Shown here: in pieces, positions 16,059 to 25,756 of the stretch
Numbering within the stretch: the first letter of the stretch is position 1
Layout of the letters: each line of letters begins with the position of its first letter
Source of the DNA: Burkholderia sp. IMCC1007
Lineage (GTDB): Bacteria; Pseudomonadota; Gammaproteobacteria; Burkholderiales; Burkholderiaceae
DNA: 64,000 bases
Direction of reading: 5' to 3'
Assembly (NCBI RefSeq): GCF_027257875.1
Contig: NZ_JAPVQY010000027.1
Span: 34,088-98,087, forward strand
Notes under the pieces: generated by a model
What the model saw: only the letters and a program-made list of their open reading frames with translations
The model's database searches: none
Told to the model about the DNA's origin: nothing
Program-made: the position numbers and the translations under genes

Positions 16059-17822
16059 ATGAACATGCCCAGCGCGGAATTCTCCACGTCGGAACCCCTT
16101 TCCCCTCCCGATAGCGACTCCATTGGCGGCACCGTGCTCATGAAGGCACTCGCCGACGAGAACGTCGAATTCATCTGGGGCTACCCCGGCGGCTCGGTAC
16201 TCTACATCTACGACGAGCTTTACAAGCAGGACAAGATTCAGCACGTGCTGGTGCGCCACGAACAGGCGGCCGTGCACGCAGCCGATGCGTATGCGCGCTC
16301 CACCGGCAACGTCGGCGTCTGTCTCGTGACGTCCGGCCCCGGTGTCACCAATGCGGTGACCGGCATCGCAACGGCCTACATGGATTCGATCCCGATGGTC
16401 GTGATCAGCGGCCAGGTGCCGACTGCCGCGATCGGCCAGGACGCTTTCCAGGAATGCGACACCGTCGGCATCACGCGTCCGTGCGTGAAGCACAACTTCC
16501 TCGTGAAGGACGTGCGCGACCTCGCGGAAACCGTCAAGAAAGCGTTCTACATCGCCCGTACCGGCCGTCCCGGCCCGGTGCTGATCGACATCCCGAAGGA
16601 CGTCTCCAAGACGCCGTGCCAGTACGAGCCCGTCAAGAGCGTGTCGCTGCGTTCGTACAACCCGGTCACGAAGGGGCATTCGGGCCAGATCCGCAAGGCC
16701 GTGTCGCTGCTGCTGTCGGCGAAGCGTCCGTACATCTACACGGGCGGCGGCATCATCCTCGCCGATGCGGCGCGCGAACTGAACCAGTTCGCCGACCTGC
16801 TCGGCTACCCGGTCACGAACACGCTGATGGGCCTCGGCGGCTATCGCGCGTCGGACAAGAAATTCCTCGGCATGCTCGGCATGCACGGCACCTACGAAGC
16901 GAACATGGCGATGCAGCACTGCGACGTGCTGATCGCGATCGGCGCCCGCTTCGACGACCGCGTGATCGGCGACCCGGCGCACTTCGCGTCGCGCCCGCGC
17001 AAGATCATCCACATCGACATCGACCCGTCGTCGATCTCGAAGCGCGTGAAGGTCGACATCCCGATCGTCGGCGACGTGAAGGAAGTGCTGAAGGAGCTGA
17101 TCGAGCAGCTGCAGACGGCCGAGCATGGCCCCGACACCGAGGCGCTCGCGCAATGGTGGAAGGACATCGAAGGCTGGCGCGCGAAGGACTGCCTGAAATA
17201 CGACCGCGAAAGCGAGATCATCAAGCCGCAATACGTGGTCGAGAAGGCGTGGGAGCTGACGGACGGCAACGCGTTCGTGTGCTCGGACGTCGGCCAGCAC
17301 CAGATGTGGGCGGCGCAGTTCTACCGTTTCAACAAGCCGCGTCGCTGGATCAACTCCGGTGGCCTCGGCACGATGGGCTTCGGCCTGCCGGCAGCGATGG
17401 GCGTCAAGATGGCGCACCCGGACGACGACGTGCTGTGCATCACGGGCGAAGGCTCGATCCAGATGTGCATCCAGGAACTGTCGACCTGCCTGCAGTACGA
17501 CACGCCCGTGAAGATCATTTCGCTGAACAACCGCTACCTCGGCATGGTCCGCCAGTGGCAGCAGATCGAATACAGCAAGCGCTATTCGCATTCGTACATG
17601 GATGCGCTGCCTGACTTCGTGAAGCTCGCCGAAGCGTACGGCCACGTCGGCATGCGGATCGAAAAGACTTCCGATGTGGAGCCGGCGCTGAAGGAAGCGC
17701 TGCGCTTGAAGGACCGCACCGTGTTTCTCGACTTCCAGACCGATCCGACCGAAAACGTCTGGCCGATGGTACAGGCCGGCAAGGGCATCACCGAGATGCT
17801 GCTCGGATCGGAAGATCTGTAA
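16059..17822 (+). CDS. ilvI: Acetolactate synthase, large (catalytic) subunit
   Basis: A 587-residue ThDP/FAD enzyme that condenses pyruvate to acetolactate (or with 2-ketobutyrate) as the first common step of Val/Leu/Ile synthesis. Visible motifs are G-Y-P-G-G with the R-H-E-Q-A-A segment carrying the catalytic Glu (about residue 70), the central FAD domain, and the ThDP motif G-E-G-S-I-Q-M with downstream N-N-R-Y-L-G-M. The M-N-M-P start has AAAGG upstream. An in-frame ATG at 15933 adds 42 residues without family similarity. ilvH and ilvC follow on the same strand. Confidence 0.95.
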   Translation: MNMPSAEFSTSEPLSPPDSDSIGGTVLMKALADENVEFIWGYPGGSVLYIYDELYKQDKIQHVLVRHEQAAVHAADAYARSTGNVGVCLVTSGPGVTNAVTGIATAYMDSIPMVVISGQVPTAAIGQDAFQECDTVGITRPCVKHNFLVKDVRDLAETVKKAFYIARTGRPGPVLIDIPKDVSKTPCQYEPVKSVSLRSYNPVTKGHSGQIRKAVSLLLSAKRPYIYTGGGIILADAARELNQFADLLGYPVTNTLMGLGGYRASDKKFLGMLGMHGTYEANMAMQHCDVLIAIGARFDDRVIGDPAHFASRPRKIIHIDIDPSSISKRVKVDIPIVGDVKEVLKELIEQLQTAEHGPDTEALAQWWKDIEGWRAKDCLKYDRESEIIKPQYVVEKAWELTDGNAFVCSDVGQHQMWAAQFYRFNKPRRWINSGGLGTMGFGLPAAMGVKMAHPDDDVLCITGEGSIQMCIQELSTCLQYDTPVKIISLNNRYLGMVRQWQQIEYSKRYSHSYMDALPDFVKLAEAYGHVGMRIEKTSDVEPALKEALRLKDRTVFLDFQTDPTENVWPMVQAGKGITEMLLGSEDL

Positions 17823-17933
17823 CGGCGCGACGCGCGCGCAGGCCCGCAGCGGCCGCCTTCACGAAGGGCGGTGCGGCACCGGGCGGCGCGCGGCGCGAGT
17901 GAATCGACACGGCACATTCTGGAAGAAGCGAAC

Positions 17934-18425
17934 ATGAGACACATCATTTCCGTCCTGCTGGAGAACGAACCGGGCGCGCTGTCGCGCGTGGTCGGCCTGT
18001 TTTCCGCACGCGGCTACAACATCGAAACCTTGACGGTGGCGCCGACCGAAGACCAATCGCTGTCGCGGCTCACCATCGTTTCCATTGGCTCGGACGACGT
18101 GATCGAACAGATCACGAAGCATCTGAACCGCCTGATCGAGGTGGTGAAAGTGGTGGACCTGACCGACGGTGCACACATCGAACGCGAGCTGATGCTGATC
18201 AAGGTACGTGCAGTGGGCAAGGAGCGCGAAGAAATGAAGCGGATGTCGGATATTTTCCGCGGCCGCATCATCGACGTGACTGAAAAGACCTACACGATCG
18301 AATTGACGGGCGCGAGCGACAAGCTCGACGCATTCATCCAGGGGCTGGACGCGAGCGCGATCCTAGAGACCGTGCGTACCGGCAGCTCCGGCATCGGACG
18401 CGGCGAGCGCATCCTGAAGGTGTGA
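17934..18425 (+). CDS. ilvH: Acetolactate synthase, small (regulatory) subunit
   Basis: A 163-residue subunit. The N-terminal ACT domain (H-I-I-S-V-L-L-E-N-E-P-G-A-L-S-R-V) carries the Gly of the valine-binding loop (F-S-A-R-G-Y-N-I). A C-terminal ALS-type domain ends in a T-G-S-S-G-I-G-R-G-E motif. It activates the large subunit and confers feedback inhibition by valine. Length equals the family norm. It lies 111 bp after ilvI and 95 bp before ilvC. Confidence 0.95.
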   Translation: MRHIISVLLENEPGALSRVVGLFSARGYNIETLTVAPTEDQSLSRLTIVSIGSDDVIEQITKHLNRLIEVVKVVDLTDGAHIERELMLIKVRAVGKEREEMKRMSDIFRGRIIDVTEKTYTIELTGASDKLDAFIQGLDASAILETVRTGSSGIGRGERILKV

Positions 18426-18502
18426 TGCCGAAGAGGCACGCCGGGTGCGCCGTCATGTCCCGGCCCGCAGTACCCAATCCGAACGAATTGTTGAATTTTT
18501 GA

Positions 18503-19537
<1,035 letters not shown>

Positions 19538-19593
19538 GCACCGATAGCAGCAAAACGTGCTGTTCCGGCCCTTCGAGTGGAGGGTCGGTATCA

Positions 19594-19632
19594 AAAAGCC
19601 GCCCGAAGGCAGCAGTGCCCCGGGCGGCTTTT
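19594..19632 (+). terminator. Intrinsic terminator after ilvC
   Basis: The stem pairs 19594-19605 with 19621-19632 (AAGCCGCCCG with CGGGCGGCTT plus A-T pairs) around a 15-nt loop, ending in TTTT. The A-run on the left arm makes it potentially bidirectional. Confidence 0.85.
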
Positions 19633-19676
19633 GCTATGCTACGGGCTTTGCAATTCACCGAACACCGAACGAATCC

Positions 19677-20321
19677 ATGAACTATCCTCATCCGATCATC
19701 GCGCGCGAAGGCTGGCCGTTCATCGCGATCGCAGCCGTCCTCGCGTTGTTGATCCACGCCGTCGGGGGCTTCGGCTTCGCGTGGCCGTTCTGGCTGCTGC
19801 TCGTCTTCGTCGTCCAGTTCTTCCGCGATCCGCAGCGCCCGATCCCGGCGCAGCCGAACGCCGTGCTGTGCCCGGCGGACGGCCGCATCGTCGCGGTCGA
19901 GACCACACAGGACCCGTACGCGAACCGCGAAGCGCTGAAGATCAGCGTGTTCATGAATGTCTTCAATGTCCATTCGCAGCGTTCGCCGGTCGATGGCGCG
20001 ATCTCCAAGGTCGAATACTTCCCCGGCGCGTTCCTGAATGCGGCGATCGACAAGGCGTCGACCGAGAACGAGCGCAATGCGGTCGTGATCCAGACGGCGA
20101 GCGGCAAGACCGTCACGTCCGTGCAGATCGCCGGCCTGATCGCCCGCCGGATCCTCTGCTACGTGCGCGCGGGCGAGCCGCTGTCGCGCGGTCAGCGCTA
20201 CGGTTTCATCCGCTTCGGTTCGCGCGTCGACGTGTACCTGCCGCTCGGCAGCCGCGCAAAGGTGTCGATCGGCGAGAAGGTCTACGCGTCGTCGACGATC
20301 CTCGCCGAGCTCGAACAGTAA
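19677..20321 (+). CDS. psd: Phosphatidylserine decarboxylase proenzyme (short form)
   Basis: A 214-residue inner-membrane-associated pyruvoyl enzyme that decarboxylates phosphatidylserine to phosphatidylethanolamine. One or two N-terminal hydrophobic helices precede the catalytic part (F-F-R-D-P-x-R, C-P-A-D-G-x-I, F-M-N-V-F-N-V-H). The self-cleavage site is L-G-S-R near residue 191; the Ser becomes the pyruvoyl group. The next gene, pssA, supplies its substrate, 15 bp away. The start M-N-Y-P-H-P matches the family; an earlier frame start inside the ilvC terminator is rejected. Confidence 0.93.
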   Translation: MNYPHPIIAREGWPFIAIAAVLALLIHAVGGFGFAWPFWLLLVFVVQFFRDPQRPIPAQPNAVLCPADGRIVAVETTQDPYANREALKISVFMNVFNVHSQRSPVDGAISKVEYFPGAFLNAAIDKASTENERNAVVIQTASGKTVTSVQIAGLIARRILCYVRAGEPLSRGQRYGFIRFGSRVDVYLPLGSRAKVSIGEKVYASSTILAELEQ

Positions 20322-20336
20322 GCGGCGGGACGCACG

Positions 20337-21209
20337 ATGGCCGCATTCAAACCGCGCCGGCCGCGTAACGGCGCCAACCAGACCCCGCGCCCGTTCCGCC
20401 GCAACAAGGTGATGGCGTCCGATTCGGTGCCCACCGAAAGCCGCCGTGCCGCGCGCCAGCGGTTCCTGAAGACGCGCGGCATCTACCTGCTGCCGAACGC
20501 ATTCACGACCGCTGCGCTGTTCTGCGGCTTCTTCGCGGTCGTGCAGGCGATGAACGTGCGTTTCGAGATCGCCGCCATTGCGATCTTCGTCGCGATGGTG
20601 CTCGACGGGATGGACGGGCGCGTCGCGCGAATGACCCATACGCAAAGCGCATTCGGCGAGCAGTTCGACAGCCTGTCGGACATGGTGTCGTTCGGCGTCG
20701 CACCCGCGCTCGTGATGTACGAGTGGGTGCTGAAGGATCTCGGCCGCTGGGGCTGGCTCGCCGCATTCGTCTATTGCTCGGGCGCCGCGTTGCGCCTCGC
20801 GCGCTTCAACACGAACATCGGCAGCGTCGACAAGCGCTTCTTCCAGGGGCTGCCGAGCCCGGCCGCCGCCGCGCTGATCGCCGGCTTCGTCTGGCTCGCG
20901 ACCGACAACCGCGTGCCGATGAAGCTCGGCTGGCTGCCGTGGGTCGCGTTCGCACTGACGATCTACGCGGGCGTAACGATGGTGTCGAACGCGCCGTTCT
21001 ACAGCGGCAAGGCGCTCGACGTGCGGCACCGCGTGCCGTTCGCGGCGATCCTGCTGGTCGTCGTCGCGTTCGTGCTCGTGTCGTCGGATCCGCCGTTGAT
21101 GCTGTTCTGCCTGTTCGTGCTGTACGGGCTGTCCGGCTACGTGTTCTGGGCCTACATGGCCGTGCGCGGGCGCGCGAATCCCGCGCGATCGTCGCAGCGC
21201 GAGCACTGA
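20337..21209 (+). CDS. pssA: CDP-diacylglycerol-serine O-phosphatidyltransferase
   Basis: A 290-residue CDP-alcohol phosphatidyltransferase of the inner membrane, making phosphatidylserine from CDP-DAG and serine. The signature D-G-x-x-G-R-V-A-R, eight residues, then F-G-x-x-x-D-S-L-x-D is complete around residues 86-108. About eight hydrophobic helices follow. The first 40 residues are basic and disordered. It works directly before Psd in phosphatidylethanolamine synthesis. Confidence 0.93.
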   Translation: MAAFKPRRPRNGANQTPRPFRRNKVMASDSVPTESRRAARQRFLKTRGIYLLPNAFTTAALFCGFFAVVQAMNVRFEIAAIAIFVAMVLDGMDGRVARMTHTQSAFGEQFDSLSDMVSFGVAPALVMYEWVLKDLGRWGWLAAFVYCSGAALRLARFNTNIGSVDKRFFQGLPSPAAAALIAGFVWLATDNRVPMKLGWLPWVAFALTIYAGVTMVSNAPFYSGKALDVRHRVPFAAILLVVVAFVLVSSDPPLMLFCLFVLYGLSGYVFWAYMAVRGRANPARSSQREH

Positions 21210-21226
21210 CGCGCAACTTGCTCCGC

Positions 21227-21260
21227 AACGGCGGCCCCCGGTTTCGAGGCCGCCGTTTTC
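21227..21260 (+). terminator. Intrinsic terminator after pssA
   Basis: AACGGCGGCC pairs with GGCCGCCGTT around a CCCGGTTTCGA-type loop, followed by a T-rich stretch (TTTTCATTT). It ends the psd-pssA transcript and insulates the leuA leader. Confidence 0.75.
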
Positions 21261-21310
21261 ATTTGCCCCTTTTTCGGATCGAGCAGCCAGGCATCCCGGG
21301 TGCCGTCCGA

Positions 21311-21339
21311 TTGCGCACCCAGCGGAATGCCGCTATAGT
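21311..21339 (+). promoter_or_regulatory. Promoter of the leuL-leuA transcript
   Basis: TTGCGC (21311-21316), exactly 17 bp, then TATAGT (21334-21339). The predicted start is about 21346, one base before the ATG of the leucine-rich leader ORF, so the leader peptide would be translated from a leaderless or nearly leaderless RNA. Confidence 0.65.
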
Positions 21340-21346
21340 CGTCGGC

Positions 21347-21427
21347 ATGACTGCATTTCCCCGCCTTTCCCTCCTTCTAGCCGGTGCGCCGCTACGCGCG
21401 CTAGCTTTGGCGCGCCTGCCGCGCTGA
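21347..21427 (+). CDS. Leucine-rich leader peptide ahead of leuA (attenuator candidate)
   Basis: A 26-codon ORF too short for normal gene calling: M-T-A-F-P-R, then L-S-L-L-L-A-G-A-P-L-R-A-L-A-L-A-R-L-P-R, stop TGA. Eight of 26 residues are Leu. Three use CTA and two use CTT, codons that are rare next to CTG/CTC in the surrounding genes. It starts within a base or two of the predicted transcription start and lies 102 bp upstream of leuA. Hairpins 21396-21415 (GCGCGC pair, inside the ORF) and 21469-21482 (CGCCA/TGGCG) could be alternatives; the downstream GGCGCG copy can also pair with the first arm. I see no canonical T-tract terminator. Confidence 0.65.
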   Translation: MTAFPRLSLLLAGAPLRALALARLPR

Positions 21428-21529
21428 CCATTCTCGCCCTCCGTCAAGCCTCGTCTGTTGTTGAGCGTCGCCAGCGGTGGCGCGATCTCATTACGTTTGA
21501 CTTCCATATAAAGCCCCCTGGAGCTCCCC

Positions 21530-23074
21530 ATGACAGACAAGCTGATCATTTTCGATACGACGTTGCGTGACGGCGAACAATCGCCCGGCGCGTCGATGAC
21601 GAAGGAAGAGAAAATCCGCATCGCGAAGCACCTCGAGCGGATGAAGGTCGACGTGATCGAGGCCGGCTTCGCGGCCAGCTCGAACGGCGACTTCGACGCG
21701 ATCCACACGATCGCCGGTCTCGTGAAGGACAGCACGATCTGCTCGCTGGCGCGCGCCAACGACAAGGACATCCAGCGTGCGGCGGACGCATTGAAGCCGG
21801 CCAACAGCGCGCGGATCCACACGTTCATCGCGACGTCGCCGCTGCACATGGAGAAGAAGCTGCGGATGACGCCGGACCAGGTGTTCGAGCAGGCGCGTCT
21901 CGCGGTGCGCTTCGCGCGCAAGTTCACCGACAACGTCGAATTCTCGCCGGAAGACGGCAGCCGCTCGGATCTCGACTTCCTGTGCCGCGTGCTGGAAGCG
22001 GTGATCGCCGAAGGCGCGACGACGATCAACATCGCCGACACGGTCGGCTACGGCGTGCCGGAACTCTACGGCAACCTCGTGAAGACGCTGCGCGAGCGCA
22101 TCCCGAATTCGGACAAGGCGATCTTCTCGGTGCACTGCCACAACGACCTCGGGATGGCGGTCGCGAACTCGCTCGCCGGCGTGAAGATCGGCGGCGCCCG
22201 GCAGGTCGAGTGCACGATCAACGGTCTCGGCGAGCGCGCGGGCAACACGTCGCTCGAGGAAATCGTGATGGCCGTGAAGACGCGCAAGGACTACTTCGGG
22301 CTCGACGTCGGCATCGACACCACGCAGATCGTGCCGACGTCGAAGCTCGTGTCGCAGATCACCGGGTTCGTCGTGCAGCCGAACAAGGCCGTGGTCGGCG
22401 CGAACGCGTTCGCGCACGCGTCGGGCATTCACCAGGACGGCGTGCTGAAGGCGCGCGACACCTACGAGATCATGCGCGCGGAAGACGTGGGCTGGACCGC
22501 GAACAAGATCGTGCTCGGCAAGCTGTCGGGCCGCAACGCGTTCAAGCAGCGCCTGCAGGAGCTCGGCGTGTCGCTCGACAGCGAAGCCGAATTGAATGCC
22601 GCGTTCATGCGCTTCAAGGATCTGGCCGACCGCAAGGCCGAGATCTTCGACGAAGACATCATCGCGATCGTGTCCGAGGAATCGGCGCTCGCGCACGAGC
22701 AGGAGCACTTCAAGTTCGTGTCGCTGTCGCAGCGTTCGGAGACGGGCGAGCAGCCGCAGGCGAAAATCGTGTTCGCGGTCGAAGGCAAGGAAGTGACCGG
22801 TGAAGCGCGCGGCAACGGCCCGGTCGACGCGACGTTCAATGCGATCGAAGGCGAAGTCGGCAGCGGGTCCGAACTGCTGCTGTACTCGGTGAACGCGATC
22901 ACGACCGGCACGCAGGCGCAGGGCGAAGTGACCGTCCGGCTGTCGAAGAGCGGGCGGATCGTCAACGGCGTCGGCACCGATCCGGATATCGTCGCCGCAT
23001 CCGCGAAGGCGTACATTTCCGCGCTGAACAAGCTGCACTCGAAGGACGACAAGGTCAACCCGCAGCGCTCGTAA
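21530..23074 (+). CDS. leuA: 2-isopropylmalate synthase
   Basis: A 514-residue enzyme condensing acetyl-CoA with 2-ketoisovalerate, the committed step of leucine synthesis. The TIM barrel opens with [13 protein letters not shown] (residues 5-17). The metal-binding [10 protein letters not shown] lies near 200 and G-L-G-E-R-A-G-N near 232. A C-terminal LeuA dimer/regulatory domain (about 390-500) provides leucine feedback. GGAG precedes the ATG. It uses the ilvIHC pathway product, and its leader suggests leucine-responsive control. Confidence 0.96.
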   Translation: MTDKLIIFDTTLRDGEQSPGASMTKEEKIRIAKHLERMKVDVIEAGFAASSNGDFDAIHTIAGLVKDSTICSLARANDKDIQRAADALKPANSARIHTFIATSPLHMEKKLRMTPDQVFEQARLAVRFARKFTDNVEFSPEDGSRSDLDFLCRVLEAVIAEGATTINIADTVGYGVPELYGNLVKTLRERIPNSDKAIFSVHCHNDLGMAVANSLAGVKIGGARQVECTINGLGERAGNTSLEEIVMAVKTRKDYFGLDVGIDTTQIVPTSKLVSQITGFVVQPNKAVVGANAFAHASGIHQDGVLKARDTYEIMRAEDVGWTANKIVLGKLSGRNAFKQRLQELGVSLDSEAELNAAFMRFKDLADRKAEIFDEDIIAIVSEESALAHEQEHFKFVSLSQRSETGEQPQAKIVFAVEGKEVTGEARGNGPVDATFNAIEGEVGSGSELLLYSVNAITTGTQAQGEVTVRLSKSGRIVNGVGTDPDIVAASAKAYISALNKLHSKDDKVNPQRS

Positions 23075-23097
23075 GCGCCGCGCGTCAAGCAGCCCCG

Positions 23098-23137
23098 AAA
23101 CGCCCCGTGCGGCCCTGCGCCGCCCGGGGCGTTTTTT
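23098..23137 (+). terminator. Intrinsic terminator after leuA
   Basis: AACGCCCCG pairs with CGGGGCGTT around a 17-nt loop and is followed by six T (23132-23137). It is eleven bases before the end of the convergent SulP gene. Confidence 0.88.
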
Positions 23138-23147
23138 CATTGGCCGC

Positions 23148-24698
23148 TCATTCCGCGGCCGGCGCGCGGAACAGCCAGCGACGCGCCGCCGCGCGTGGCG
23201 CCGGATTGCGCCGGCGGAACTCGACCGCGATCCCGCGCCGCGGCGCATCGGCGACGAATGCATCGAGCAGTTCGAGCACGTCGTGATCGATGTAGTCGGC
23301 GCGCGTCGCGTCGATGATCACCGCCGCCCGGTCCGGAATGTGCCGCAGGTGGTGCTTGACCTGCACCTTGCCGATGAACGACACGTCCTTGCGGAACGAC
23401 AGCAGGAAGTGGTCGTCGTGCTGCGCGAGTGTGACGGGGCTCTTCAGGTTGGCAACGGCGACCGCGAGCACGCTGCACGCAAGGCCCAGCGCGATGCCGA
23501 ACAGCAGGTCGACGGCGAGCACGCCGACGATCGTCGCGGCGAACGGCACGAACGCGGCCGGCCCCTGTTGCATCACCGAGCGGAACAGCGCCGGTTTCGC
23601 GAGTTTCAGGCCGGTGTGGATCAGGATCGCGGCCAGGCTCGCGAGCGGGATCAGGTTGATCAGGCCGGTGAGCGCGAACACGCTCGCGAGCAGCAGGATG
23701 CCGTGCACGATCGCGGACATCCGGCTTTGCGCGCCGGCGTTGACGTTGGCCGAACTGCGCACGATCACCGACGTGATCGGCAGGCCGCCGACGGCGCCCG
23801 CGACGAGGTTGCCGACCCCCTGTGCCTTCAGCTCCCGATCGGGTTGCGTCGGCCGCCGCTTCGGATCGATCTGCTCGACCGCTTCGAGGCACAGCAGCGT
23901 CTCGAGGCTCGCGACGACCGCAAGCGTGATCGCAACGCGCCATACGTCGGGGTTGACCAGTTGCGCGAGGTTCGGGCCGAGCTCCGCATGCTTGAGCGAT
24001 GCCGCGAGCGCCGCGAACGAGTCGAATTCGGGCAGCGTGACGCGATGCGCGGCGCCCGGTGCAGCTGCCGGTGCGATCACGCCGAGCACGAGCGTCGCGC
24101 CGATGCCGAGCACGACGACCGCGAGCGGCGCGGGTACCGAACGTACCCACGCGAAGCGCTTGAGTGCCGGCATGTCCCACGCGATCAGCAGCGCCAGCGA
24201 CACCAGCGCGATGGCCGTGGCGGCCCATGCGGTCGGCAGCGCCGGCCAGTTCGCAAACGATTGCGAGGCCTGGCCGCCAATGCCGAAGGCGAATGGGATC
24301 TGCTTGACGATCAGCAGCAGGCCGATCGCGGCGAGCATGCCCTTGATGACGGGCGACGGCACGTACGCGGCGAAGCGGCCGGCGCGCAGCATGCCGAAGC
24401 CGAACTGCAGCACGCCGGACAGCAGCACCGCGAGCAGGAATGCGGAGAAGCTGCCGAGTTGCGCGATCCCTTCGACGACGATCACGACGAGGCCGGCCGC
24501 CGGCCCGCTCACGGACAGCGACGAGCCGCTCAGCAGCGCGACGACGATGCCGCCGACGATGCCGGATACCAGCCCGGCAAACGGCTCGACGCCGGATGCA
24601 TTGGCGATGCCTAGGCATAGCGGCAGCGCGACGAGGAAAACGACGATGCCGGCGACGATGTCGCGCGGCAGGGTGGACAGGCGCTCGTTCAGTTTCAT
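23148..24698 (-). CDS. SulP family anion transporter with STAS domain
   Basis: A 516-residue inner-membrane transporter. Residues 1-400 hold about 11-12 helices, with the SulP N-terminal pattern D-I-V-A-G-I-V-V-F-L-V-A-L-P-L-C-L-G-I-A. A C-terminal STAS domain (about 425-500, A-A-V-I-I-D-A-T-R-A-D-Y-I-D) follows. Its gene starts 39 bp after a beta-carbonic anhydrase gene on the same strand, which makes bicarbonate uptake (BicA-like) more likely than sulfate. That is inference from context. Confidence 0.88.
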   Translation of the reverse strand: MKLNERLSTLPRDIVAGIVVFLVALPLCLGIANASGVEPFAGLVSGIVGGIVVALLSGSSLSVSGPAAGLVVIVVEGIAQLGSFSAFLLAVLLSGVLQFGFGMLRAGRFAAYVPSPVIKGMLAAIGLLLIVKQIPFAFGIGGQASQSFANWPALPTAWAATAIALVSLALLIAWDMPALKRFAWVRSVPAPLAVVVLGIGATLVLGVIAPAAAPGAAHRVTLPEFDSFAALAASLKHAELGPNLAQLVNPDVWRVAITLAVVASLETLLCLEAVEQIDPKRRPTQPDRELKAQGVGNLVAGAVGGLPITSVIVRSSANVNAGAQSRMSAIVHGILLLASVFALTGLINLIPLASLAAILIHTGLKLAKPALFRSVMQQGPAAFVPFAATIVGVLAVDLLFGIALGLACSVLAVAVANLKSPVTLAQHDDHFLLSFRKDVSFIGKVQVKHHLRHIPDRAAVIIDATRADYIDHDVLELLDAFVADAPRRGIAVEFRRRNPAPRAAARRWLFRAPAAE

Positions 24699-24737
24699 GG
24701 TTGGGGCGATTTCATGGGCGTTGGGGTAGGGCGCGGG

Positions 24738-25385
24738 TCAGCCGAATGCGACGGCCGCGGCGGCGTGCTCGGGGTCGGCCGCGGCTGCGGCGGGTGGCGC
24801 CGTATAGCCGGAATCGAGCTCCGTCAGGCGGCCGTCGGCGACGGAGAAGATCCAGCCGTGTACGAGGGGCGGCCGCGGTCGGCCCTGCACGATCGGCGAC
24901 GCGCGCAGCAGTTTCACTTGTTCGAGCACGTTCAACTCCGCGAGGCGGTCGGCCGCGGCCGCGTCGTCGAGTTCGCCCAGCGTGTCGCGATGGCGCCGTG
25001 CCAGCGCGCACAGCGGTGCGATGCGGCGCGCGACGTGCGGCAGGTCGGTCGGCGGCGGCAGCAGCGATGCGCGTACGCCGCCGCAACCGTAGTGGCCGCA
25101 CACGATGACGTGATCGACCTCGAGCACGCGCACCGCGTACTCGAGCACGCTCGCCGCGTTGTCGTCGTCGGGATGGAACAGGTTCGCGATGTTGCGATGG
25201 ACGAACAGTTCACCCGGCGCGCAGTGCGTGATGGTTTCGGCCGGCACGCGGCTGTCGGCGCAGCCGATCCACAGCACGCGCGGATTCTGGCCGCGCGCGA
25301 GCGCGTCGAAGAAGCCGGGCGTGTGTTCGCGTGTCTCGCGGGCCCAGGCGATGTTGGCGACCAGCATGCTCTTGGGGCGGTTCAT
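24738..25385 (-). CDS. Beta-class carbonic anhydrase
   Basis: A 215-residue cytosolic zinc enzyme that interconverts CO2 and bicarbonate. Zinc ligands are visible: Cys in W-I-G-C-A-D-S-R (about 42, with the Asp/Arg dyad), and H-Y-G-C-G-G (about 99-102). H-R-N-I-A-N-L also matches the family. AAAGGAG lies just upstream of the ATG. It is the first gene of the pair with SulP. The Ala-rich last 20 residues are dispensable-looking. Confidence 0.93.
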   Translation of the reverse strand: MNRPKSMLVANIAWARETREHTPGFFDALARGQNPRVLWIGCADSRVPAETITHCAPGELFVHRNIANLFHPDDDNAASVLEYAVRVLEVDHVIVCGHYGCGGVRASLLPPPTDLPHVARRIAPLCALARRHRDTLGELDDAAAADRLAELNVLEQVKLLRASPIVQGRPRPPLVHGWIFSVADGRLTELDSGYTAPPAAAAADPEHAAAAVAFG

Positions 25386-25691
25386 GAGGACTCCTTTTAA
25401 ATAAGGACGGACAACGATCGCTCGAAATGGCGTCGTCGAATACTTTCTGAATTGAAAGGTTTATTCCGCCCGATATTAGGGGTATGCCCTAGCGCCCGGT
25501 GCCACTGATACAAATTGTTTCAACTGGGAATATCGAGGTGCAGCGCATGCACCAATGCGACGCATGACATGCATCGCGCATGCCGGTTACCCGTCCGGTA
25601 AGGGATTCCGCGCGACAGCGTCGTGACGGGCACGGATCGGAACGAATTGCCGCCCGCTTTCCGGATCAGCCGAATAGGGCGGCAAAAACGA
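25386..25691. other. Non-coding gap upstream of the carbonic anhydrase operon
   Basis: About 300 bases without a supported gene. It is A/T-richer than the surroundings near the carbonic anhydrase start. It contains a short dyad (TAGGG, 5 bp, CCCTA) around 25477-25491 that could be a regulator site for the carbonic anhydrase-SulP operon. I found no convincing -35/-10 pair. Confidence 0.4.
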
Positions 25692-25753
25692 AATGGCCAT
25701 TCACGCGCTTATTCGTGAATGGCCATTGAGAAATTGCGCGGAAATCGCGCAAT
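25692..25753 (-). terminator. Two tandem perfect hairpins after the lipoprotein gene
   Basis: Reading leftwards from the lipoprotein stop, the first hairpin has an 8-bp stem (25733-25740 with 25746-25753, loop 5). The second has a 14-bp perfect stem (25692-25705 with 25714-25727, loop 8), followed on the minus strand by TCGTTTTTG. The second is a convincing intrinsic terminator; the first abuts the stop codon. Confidence 0.75.
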
Positions 25754-25756
25754 CGG

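Noticed and set aside
25540..25600. Repeats of GCATG/CATGC in the gap upstream of the carbonic anhydrase gene
   Set aside because: Short self-complementary words in irregular spacing; no defined unit or dyad.
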